Shown here piece after piece: positions 1-5,142 of a DNA stretch of 6,568 nt (positions are counted from its first letter, which is position 1; each line of letters begins with the position of its first letter). The stretch is taken from positions 1 through 6,568 of the forward strand of contig DZAQ01000078.1 in NCBI GenBank assembly GCA_022729615.1, written 5' to 3'. The stretch comes from Sulfurovum sp. Its GTDB lineage: Bacteria > Campylobacterota > Campylobacteria > Campylobacterales > Sulfurovaceae. The notes under the pieces were generated by a model, which saw only the letters and a list, made by a program, of their open reading frames with translations, ran no database searches and was not told where the DNA came from. A program made the position numbers and the translations under genes.

Positions 1-23
1 AAAGTTTATATATACCTACTTTG

Positions 24-32
24 TGTTACAAT
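24..32 (+). promoter_or_regulatory. Extended -10 promoter element ahead of ispDF
   Basis: TGTTACAAT fits the TGn-TATAAT extended -10 pattern favoured by the housekeeping sigma factor in Campylobacterota, with one mismatch in the hexamer. The upstream bases are AT-rich (GTTTATATATA), as expected where no clear -35 hexamer exists. Transcription would begin near position 39, leaving a leader of about 27 nt before the TTG start at 66 and driving the four-gene operon. The first seven bases (24-30, TGTTACA) also match the HP1021-box consensus TGTT[AT]C[AT] as I remember it, so the operon's second gene could repress or modulate this promoter. Promoter assignment is inferred from motif and position only. 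Confidence 0.55.
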
Positions 33-54
33 TCCCTACACAATTTAGCTAAAT

Positions 55-58
55 GGAG
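55..58 (+). promoter_or_regulatory. Ribosome binding site that sets the TTG start of ispDF
   Basis: GGAG lies 7 nt before the TTG at 66-68. No comparable site precedes the in-frame TTG at 21, which also sits inside the presumed promoter. Starting at 66 gives MSDITLVLLGAG, which brings the nucleotide-binding loop to the extreme N-terminus, as is usual in IspD. Confidence 0.8.
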
Positions 59-65
59 TTCTTAT

Positions 66-1187
66 TTGTCTGATATTACACTGGTACTCCTAGGAGCCGG
101 CAGCGCGACGCGTTTCAAAATGAAACCAAAAAAACAGTGGCTTTATAGCGGAGAGAAGCCGGTTTGGCTCCAAGCAGCAGACCATTTTGCAAGCCGATAT
201 ACTTTTGCCAAGATTATTATCGTCTCCTCCAAAGAGGATATACGGCTCATGAAAAATTTCGCCCCGTTCGAGTACATAGAGGGGGGCAGCACGAGGCAAG
301 CCTCACTCGCCAATGCGCTTCAAATCGTTACAACCCCCTATGTTCTCGTCAGCGATATAGCGCGGTGCTGCATCGATGATGCGATGGTGCAACGAGTTTT
401 GGATGCCAAAAACAGGGCTGAGTGTATCGTTCCGGCTCTGCCGGTTGTAGATACGCTCTATATCGACCAAATACCTACTGATAGAAGCAAGGCTTTAAGA
501 GTTCAAACACCGCAGCTCAGCCGGACACAAACTCTCCTAAAAGCCTTTCTAAGCGGTATTGAGTTTACCGATGAGAGCAGCGCCATTGCGGCAAACGGAG
601 GAGAGGTGTTTTTCGTGGAGGGTTCTGAAAACGCCCACAAACTTACCACCATCGAAGATCTCAAAAAACTCTCCTGCCTCAAAAAACCTTCAAGCAGAAC
701 ACTTACAGGTTTTGGCATCGATATTCACCCTTTTGAAACCGGAAAAACAATGATGCTTTGCGGTACGCAAATAGATGTGCCTTACGGCTTCAAGGCGCAT
801 AGCGACGGAGATGTGGCGATCCATGCGCTTATCGACGCCATCCTTGGCGCTGCCGGATTTGGAGATATCGGCGAATTCTATCCCGATAATGATGCGCAGT
901 ATGCCGGGATCGACTCGAGAAAACTGCTTGAAGCCACAGTTGCAACCATCCGCTCTTGCGGTCTCGTCATCGGTAATGTCGATTTGAGTATCATCGCTCA
1001 GATACCGAAGATATCACCCTACAAGGAGAGGATGCGGCACAATTTGGCACAACTGCTTGGGATAAACGCAAACTTTGTCAATATCAAAGCGACAACTGCT
1101 GAAGAGCTTGGCTTTTTGGGCAGAAAAGAGGGGATCGCAGTGCAAGCCGTAGCGAATTTAACCTATTTTGATTGGACTAATGAATGA
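66..1187 (+). CDS. ispDF: IspDF, bifunctional MEP-pathway enzyme (MEP cytidylyltransferase / MEcPP synthase)
   Basis: This 373-residue cytosolic enzyme covers two non-consecutive steps of the MEP isoprenoid pathway. IspD transfers CMP from CTP to 2-C-methyl-D-erythritol 4-phosphate; IspF cyclises the later CDP-methylerythritol 2-phosphate to 2,4-cyclodiphosphate with loss of CMP. The IspD half spans about residues 1-210. It has the glycine-rich loop LLGAGSATRF (8-17), the basic KKQWL segment (22-26) and VSDIARCC around D97 and R100. The IspF half starts near residue 214. GFGIDIH supplies metal ligands D219 and H221, AHSDGDVAIH supplies H245 and the third ligand H253, and the terminal KATTAEELGFLGRKEGIA motif is complete. 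The fusion occurs in Campylobacterota and Alphaproteobacteria, and the length is close to the C. jejuni protein. All signature residues I can check are intact. A TTG start with a good Shine-Dalgarno site is preferred. Its stop overlaps the next start (ATGA), so the two are probably translationally coupled. Confidence 0.96.
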   Translation: MSDITLVLLGAGSATRFKMKPKKQWLYSGEKPVWLQAADHFASRYTFAKIIIVSSKEDIRLMKNFAPFEYIEGGSTRQASLANALQIVTTPYVLVSDIARCCIDDAMVQRVLDAKNRAECIVPALPVVDTLYIDQIPTDRSKALRVQTPQLSRTQTLLKAFLSGIEFTDESSAIAANGGEVFFVEGSENAHKLTTIEDLKKLSCLKKPSSRTLTGFGIDIHPFETGKTMMLCGTQIDVPYGFKAHSDGDVAIHALIDAILGAAGFGDIGEFYPDNDAQYAGIDSRKLLEATVATIRSCGLVIGNVDLSIIAQIPKISPYKERMRHNLAQLLGINANFVNIKATTAEELGFLGRKEGIAVQAVANLTYFDWTNE

Positions 1188-2068
1188 AAATTGTTATCAT
1201 AGAAAATGAGCTCTATTTGGCTCAAAGCATTGCCGCCAAACTGCAAGAGGTTGGTCATACTGTTGCTATTTACAGCTCGATAAAAGAGGCGATCAGGGGC
1301 AGCAATGGAGATGTCTATCTGCTCTCCACCACGATACCCGGTCAAAACTGCACTCCCCTCATCACTAAATTCAAAGAGAAAATTATTATCTTGATGGTCA
1401 ATTATATCAATAACGATACAGTAGGCATCCCGCTCCAACAAGGCGCGAATGACTATATACTCAAGCCCTTTATGATAGAAGAGCTGCGTCGAAAAATAGA
1501 TCACTATCAAGAGTACAAAAATCTCAAGGAGCAAAATAGGCTCTTTTTGGACTATACGGAGAATCTCCTCAAAGATATTACCGTAAATCTTCAAATAGAG
1601 AAGATTCAAACACCGATAGCCTTTTTAACAAATTACAGCAAGCTGGTGGATAAAATTGTTTTCAGCTATGCTTCGCTCCATCGTAAGCATATCACCTTCA
1701 TTTCACTTGCAGACAAAGAGTGGAGAGAGAAAATCGCATCCTCGGCAGAAGACTCACTTCTTTATCTGAGCGAACTTCAAACACTCAAAAAAGGAGAGAG
1801 AGAGCAGCTCTTTGAGTATCTCAAAGGGTATGATTTCATCCTCTCCACCACCTCTGAAATCGAGATGCCCTATAATGTCATCAAACTCAAGTCAGAAAAT
1901 CGACTCTATGACGAAGATGAAATTCTTACTGTGGATGATTATGTGAAATATATTGTCAATAGCTTTCAAAGCAAATACCCCGATACTGAGCTCTCAAAAA
2001 AACTGGGTATTTCGAGAAAGAGCTTGTGGGAAAAAAGGAAAAAATATGGCATCTTCAAACAAAAATAG
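1184..2068 (+). CDS. Atypical orphan response regulator, HP1021/Cj1608 (CemR) family
   Basis: A 294-residue DNA-binding protein placed directly behind ispDF, as HP1021 and Cj1608 are. Those homologues are phosphorylation-independent regulators; HP1021 controls many genes and binds the replication origin, and both are linked to redox or energy metabolism. Residues 1-105 form a receiver domain. The acidic pocket is altered (E7-N8) and the phospho-acceptor aspartate is replaced by S48, while the K94-P95 motif remains, so normal phosphorylation is unlikely. The C-terminus (267-290, SKKLGISRKSLWEKRKKYGI) is a Fis/NtrC-type helix-turn-helix. The middle (about 143-260) looks like a shrunken NtrC-type AAA+ domain without the P-loop or GAFTGA segment. 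C56 is the only cysteine. The ATG at 1184 overlaps the ispDF stop, with a weak GGA seven bases upstream. An HP1021-box-like word in the operon promoter hints at autoregulation. Family assignment is firm; function in this organism is inferred. Confidence 0.88.
   Translation: MKIVIIENELYLAQSIAAKLQEVGHTVAIYSSIKEAIRGSNGDVYLLSTTIPGQNCTPLITKFKEKIIILMVNYINNDTVGIPLQQGANDYILKPFMIEELRRKIDHYQEYKNLKEQNRLFLDYTENLLKDITVNLQIEKIQTPIAFLTNYSKLVDKIVFSYASLHRKHITFISLADKEWREKIASSAEDSLLYLSELQTLKKGEREQLFEYLKGYDFILSTTSEIEMPYNVIKLKSENRLYDEDEILTVDDYVKYIVNSFQSKYPDTELSKKLGISRKSLWEKRKKYGIFKQK
2035..2039 (+). promoter_or_regulatory. Ribosome binding site for the ATP-sulfurylase-like gene
   Basis: AAGGA lies 6 nt before the ATG at 2046, inside the last codons of the regulator gene. 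It favours ATG 2046 over the in-frame TTG at 1953, which would add 31 residues translated from the regulator's DNA-binding region in another frame. Confidence 0.75.
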
Positions 2069-3236
2069 AGCGCTCTATATTGACGAAGAGGCGCTTTCTA
2101 CGCTTGCCCTCGTCAAGGCAGGACTTATCTCTCCCGTGACCGGTCTGATGAATAGGGAGTTGGCAAATCAGGTTGACCAAACAAAAGTTTTCAAAGGATT
2201 TCCCTACCCGTTCGCCTTTATCTTGGCGCCTAAAGGCAATAAAAATAGAAGAATTCTCACCTCTGCTGCCAAAGGAGAGGTGCTTGATCTCATCTGCAAT
2301 GACAAAAAAGTCGGAAAGCTTGAGGTCGAAGAGACTTTTGAGATCAATACCCAAGAGCGCTTGCGATATATCTATGGCACGAGCGACACTTCACACCCCG
2401 GTGTCAAAAATACAATGGCACGGCTAGGCGATATCGCTGTGAGCGGCGAATACGAGGTGGAGTATCCCCTCATCAATGACAATATCAGACGCATTCAGGC
2501 AATGATCAAGCGCACAGGCGCAAAAAAGATTTCAGCCGTCATGCTTGCCGCCAATCCATTCAACAGAGCGCATGAACGCATCATTCGGCAAGCGCTCAGC
2601 TCCTCCGATATGATGGTGATCTTTCTTCGGAAGCCGTTCACGGCGGATGGATTGCGCTACGATATACGGTATGAGGCTTTGAGCAAATTTGTTGACTATT
2701 TTCTCCCTAGAAACAAGGTCATCATTATCCCGTTTGAAAACTCCTATATTTTTGCAGGATACAATGAGTTGATTCTTGATGCGCTGCTGGCAAAAAATTA
2801 TGGCTGCAGCGAACTGATGGTGGGCAAAAACCATGCCGGCCTAGGACTCTATTACGATAAAAACCGTATCAATACTATTTTTGATAGATTTAAAGATATC
2901 GATATCAATATAACCACTGTAGATGAGTATGTCTTCTGTGACACTTGCAAAACACTCGTAAGCATACAGACATGTCCTCACGGGGAACACCACCACACAC
3001 ATTATCATGCCGAATCGATCCTCAAGCTCATACAAAGCGGTATCATCCCTCCGTCGATCCTTGTCCGCAAAGAGGTCTCTGCCAGCATCCTCTCGAAACT
3101 TTTCCCTGATCGCTTCAAAAATCTTCAAGAGATGCACCACTCCTTTTTTTCCGGATCCGGACTGCTTGAAAATCAAAGTGAAGAGCAGTTCTATATTAAA
3201 TTATCTGAACTCTACCAGGTAACCTCACTCACCTAA
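2046..3236 (+). CDS. ATP-sulfurylase (sulfate adenylyltransferase)-like protein with altered active site
   Basis: A 396-residue cytosolic protein with the overall plan of bacterial dissimilatory-type ATP sulfurylase: an N-terminal PUA-like part with a recognisable SHPGVKNTM segment near residue 120, a nucleotidyltransferase core, and a C-terminal zinc-ribbon-like insert. True enzymes make adenylyl sulfate from ATP and sulfate, or run in reverse during sulfur oxidation. The key signatures are changed. Usual TRNPxHRAHE reads AANPFNRAHE (168-177), losing the arginine (A169) and first histidine (N173) while keeping H176. Usual GRDHAG reads GKNHAG (260-265). The late SGT segment is not present in usual form. 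The metal-site cysteines C298, C301 and C310 remain and run into H312, H315-317, H319 and H321. It overlaps the regulator gene by 23 nt, and the same position is occupied by Cj1609 in C. jejuni. It may bind a nucleotide without catalysing sulfate activation, or act on another substrate. Family is clear, activity doubtful. Confidence 0.82.
   Translation: MASSNKNRALYIDEEALSTLALVKAGLISPVTGLMNRELANQVDQTKVFKGFPYPFAFILAPKGNKNRRILTSAAKGEVLDLICNDKKVGKLEVEETFEINTQERLRYIYGTSDTSHPGVKNTMARLGDIAVSGEYEVEYPLINDNIRRIQAMIKRTGAKKISAVMLAANPFNRAHERIIRQALSSSDMMVIFLRKPFTADGLRYDIRYEALSKFVDYFLPRNKVIIIPFENSYIFAGYNELILDALLAKNYGCSELMVGKNHAGLGLYYDKNRINTIFDRFKDIDINITTVDEYVFCDTCKTLVSIQTCPHGEHHHTHYHAESILKLIQSGIIPPSILVRKEVSASILSKLFPDRFKNLQEMHHSFFSGSGLLENQSEEQFYIKLSELYQVTSLT
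2064..2078. repeat. 15-bp word with a 14-bp perfect palindrome, copy 1
   Basis: ATAGAGCGCTCTAT (2065-2078) is a perfect palindrome lying across the regulator's stop codon and the early codons of the sulfurylase-like gene, where it encodes R-A-L-Y. With one preceding A it is identical over 15 bp to 3963-3977. It could be a binding site or a coincidence of codon choice. Confidence 0.5.
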
Positions 3237-3244
3237 TCAAACGC

Positions 3245-3250
3245 AAGGAG
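3245..3250 (+). promoter_or_regulatory. Ribosome binding site of the pgpA-family gene
   Basis: AAGGAG, a near-complete Shine-Dalgarno sequence, stands 7 nt before the ATG at 3258 within the 21-nt gap after the sulfurylase-like gene. It is the strongest such site in the window. Confidence 0.85.
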
Positions 3251-3257
3251 CCCTCTC

Positions 3258-3755
3258 ATGCAATGGCAAAAATATTTTCTAACTTTTTTTGGTCTTGGTC
3301 AAACCACAAAAAATCCACAGCTGGTAAGCGCGATTGCCGCTTTGACAATCGGAACCCTCATCTGTGTGTTTATGGGAACCCAAACACTCTTTATGATTGC
3401 TTTGGCCGCAAGCCTCATGGGCATCTTTGAGCTCAACAAATATGAGAATCAAACAGGTATTCATGATGATCCCAAAGTGGTCATCGATGGAGTTGTAGGG
3501 GTTTGGCTCTCGCTTTTGATCGCCTATTCAAGCGCATCAAACCTTTCCGATCCGCTCCTTGTCTCTTTGTCGATACCTCTGAGTTTCGTCTCATTTTATT
3601 ATTTCGCCATCACGAAACCCTCCACAATAGGGTGGATTCACCGCAATATCAAAGGGGGTCTGGGCACAATGGGTGATGATATTCTCTCGGGTTTTGCCGG
3701 TGGTTTTTTGAGTGTTTTGATTTTGCTCGGGATCGATAAATTTGTTATGAATTGA
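3258..3755 (+). CDS. pgpA: PgpA-family phosphatidylglycerophosphatase A, divergent
   Basis: A 165-residue integral membrane protein with about four hydrophobic segments. PgpA removes phosphate from phosphatidylglycerophosphate to give phosphatidylglycerol at the inner membrane. Family landmarks are GIHDDPKVVID (67-77), GVWL, the TKP segment (119-121) and the GGLGTMGDD segment ending in D140-D141. Several positions normally near-invariant differ. The PGTxGS loop near the N-terminus reads PQLVSA, the DE pair of VIDExxG is D77-G78, and the aspartate of DxxKP is A117. The length is close to E. coli PgpA (172). It follows the sulfurylase-like gene by 21 nt, as Cj1610 follows Cj1609, so it is probably the last gene of the ispDF operon. 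Its stop overlaps the convergent GTPase gene by 11 nt. The frame is open and the ribosome binding site good, so it is not an obvious pseudogene. Membership is clear; catalytic competence is uncertain. Confidence 0.85.
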   Translation: MQWQKYFLTFFGLGQTTKNPQLVSAIAALTIGTLICVFMGTQTLFMIALAASLMGIFELNKYENQTGIHDDPKVVIDGVVGVWLSLLIAYSSASNLSDPLLVSLSIPLSFVSFYYFAITKPSTIGWIHRNIKGGLGTMGDDILSGFAGGFLSVLILLGIDKFVMN

Positions 3756-5142
3756 GAGCATTCGCAAGAAGTGTTTTTATGAGAGCTTGATACTCTTGGA
3801 GCTTATTTTGGCTCAAGGGTTCACCCTTTCGAAGAGTGCCGTGAAACTCCTCTAGTCTCTTTTTGGCTCTCTCCTCTTCCCATGTATGCCCTGCGATCTC
3901 ATTGTGATCTATAGTGATCTTTTTTCTATTTGCATGGGGACGGCTAGCGATCTCTCTGGCATAATAGAGCGCTCTATGGAGCAGCATATAGGGGAAATTT
4001 CTATTTTGCATGGGTCCAACCTCAAGCTCTCTGCTTCCGACTGTTTGCCCTAGAACTTTGATCTGCGCTGCCTCCGCAAATCCAAATGCCGCGCCGATAC
4101 CGCCAATCAATGCCCCTATAGCGCTGCCCATCATCAAACTGCTTCCCCCGAGCAGCAGATCCACGCCTGCACCGGTTACGGCACCCCCTGCGGCACCCGT
4201 GGTTATCAGCTCCTGCCTGCTCAAACCAAAAATCGAAGCGCTCTCCCTTGAAAAGAGATCCACACCCTCCAAAAGGGGCAAAAACGGCTCACTCTCCAAG
4301 AGAGCGTGATGCCATATTTTTGCGATTTTACGATGTGATTCTATTTCGAGCGAACGAAGATGATCTTCATACCGTCTCACCACCAAATCTCTCTCTTTTT
4401 GGGTTGCCTCTTCACCCAAAATCGACCCAGATGCGACAAACTCCAGCGAATTGACCATAAGATCTGTGATGTATTGCGCGCTTTGAGTGATTTTTTGCTC
4501 TCTATAGGCTTTAAATATCTCGATTGATCGTTTCACAGGCTGCGTCCACTCTTCACGGAGCTGCGCTACCCCTTCAAGCAGAGCGACATGCTGCGCAAAA
4601 TCAGCCTTCATGGGATCAAATACTCTCACCAATCGAAAATAGTGTCCAAGCGCCCGCTTCCACTCATCGACATAGTCGGAGCTGTCGATAAGATTGATAA
4701 GCGCCATTGAAGGCTCTCCGCACCAGCGTAAAATTTCCATCTCCGCTTCATACTCAACCCCATAGGGCTTGGAGCCATCCACGACATAGATGATCCCGGC
4801 TCCGTCAAGGATCGGCTTCAGCAGCTGCACCTCATCGGCAAATTTGGGGTTATCTCTATGCTCATAGACAAAGCGTCTCACCCTGTCTGCCTTTTTGTCG
4901 GCAGAGACTTCGACCTCCTTGAGCCATTCAAGCAGAGCGCGCGCTCTTTGAAAACCGGGCGTATCATAAAGCTCATAGAGTATCTCACCATCCACCTTGA
5001 GCGGGAAGGCACGATACTTTTTTGTTGTCCCCGGCGTATCGGAGATCTGTACCGTTTCGTCCTGCGCAAGGGTCGAAACAATGCTGCTTTTGCCTTTGTT
5101 GGGATGACCCACGACGGCAAATCTTGGATATTCTCTCGTCAT
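3745..5142 (-). CDS. GTPase with C-terminal DUF3482-type region
   Basis: A 465-residue protein with an N-terminal GTPase domain of the TrmE-Era-EngA type. G1 is GHPNKGKS (12-19), the G2 threonine lies in SDTPGTTKKY (34-43), and G3 is DTPG (60-63). The base-recognition motif is weak: N150-L-I-D153 stands where NKxD is expected, so nucleotide specificity should not be assumed. Residues 80-110 are a charged helical insert. The C-terminal half holds a glycine-zipper hydrophobic hairpin (about 313-355, GAAGGAVTGAGVDLLLGG followed by GSAIGALIGGIGAAFG) that probably inserts into or docks on membrane. A charged helical tail (about 405-465) follows. The arrangement matches proteins annotated GTPase/DUF3482, usually encoded beside a DUF2868 membrane protein, as here. 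The ATG at 5142 overlaps the upstream stop (ATGA) and has AGGA seven bases ahead. Its biological role is not established to my knowledge; the family names come from memory, not a search. Confidence 0.85.
   Translation of the reverse strand: MTREYPRFAVVGHPNKGKSSIVSTLAQDETVQISDTPGTTKKYRAFPLKVDGEILYELYDTPGFQRARALLEWLKEVEVSADKKADRVRRFVYEHRDNPKFADEVQLLKPILDGAGIIYVVDGSKPYGVEYEAEMEILRWCGEPSMALINLIDSSDYVDEWKRALGHYFRLVRVFDPMKADFAQHVALLEGVAQLREEWTQPVKRSIEIFKAYREQKITQSAQYITDLMVNSLEFVASGSILGEEATQKERDLVVRRYEDHLRSLEIESHRKIAKIWHHALLESEPFLPLLEGVDLFSRESASIFGLSRQELITTGAAGGAVTGAGVDLLLGGSSLMMGSAIGALIGGIGAAFGFAEAAQIKVLGQTVGSRELEVGPMQNRNFPYMLLHRALYYAREIASRPHANRKKITIDHNEIAGHTWEEERAKKRLEEFHGTLRKGEPLSQNKLQEYQALIKTLLANALNS
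3963..3977. repeat. 15-bp word with a 14-bp perfect palindrome, copy 2
   Basis: The 14-bp palindrome ATAGAGCGCTCTAT recurs at 3964-3977 inside the GTPase gene, where the minus strand again reads R-A-L-Y (residues of HRALYYARE). With the preceding A it is identical to 2064-2078. Confidence 0.5.
4934..4947. repeat. 14-bp perfect palindrome AGAGCGCGCGCTCT
   Basis: A third perfect palindrome built from AGAGCGC and its complement, inside the GTPase gene, encoding R-A-R-A-L on the minus strand. It belongs to a set of eight loci in the window carrying AGAGCGC on one or both strands. Confidence 0.4.

Noticed and set aside
21..65. Alternative TTG start at 21 adding 15 residues to IspDF
   Set aside because: It lies inside the presumed promoter, has no Shine-Dalgarno site, and the extra residues precede the usual IspD N-terminus; TTG 66 has GGAG at the right distance.
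1163..1609. 148-residue minus-strand open frame with a hydrophobic N-terminal part
   Set aside because: It lies fully antisense to the convincing regulator gene and shows no recognisable family; hydrophobicity is common in antisense frames of charged helices.
1953..2045. Alternative TTG start at 1953 for the ATP-sulfurylase-like gene
   Set aside because: It would translate the regulator's C-terminal coding sequence in another frame; ATG 2046 has AAGGA six bases upstream and a sensible N-terminus.
2709..2715. Second HP1021-box-like match (TGTTTCT on the minus strand)
   Set aside because: It lies deep inside a coding region with no nearby promoter, and one or more such matches are expected by chance in this length.
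2895..2906. Tandem GATATC GATATC
   Set aside because: It is explained by the D-I-D-I codons of the sulfurylase-like gene; no further copies or flanking structure.
4010..4309. Proline/serine-rich plus-strand open frame
   Set aside because: It is the mirror of the glycine/alanine-rich hairpin of the GTPase gene, with no supporting start signal.
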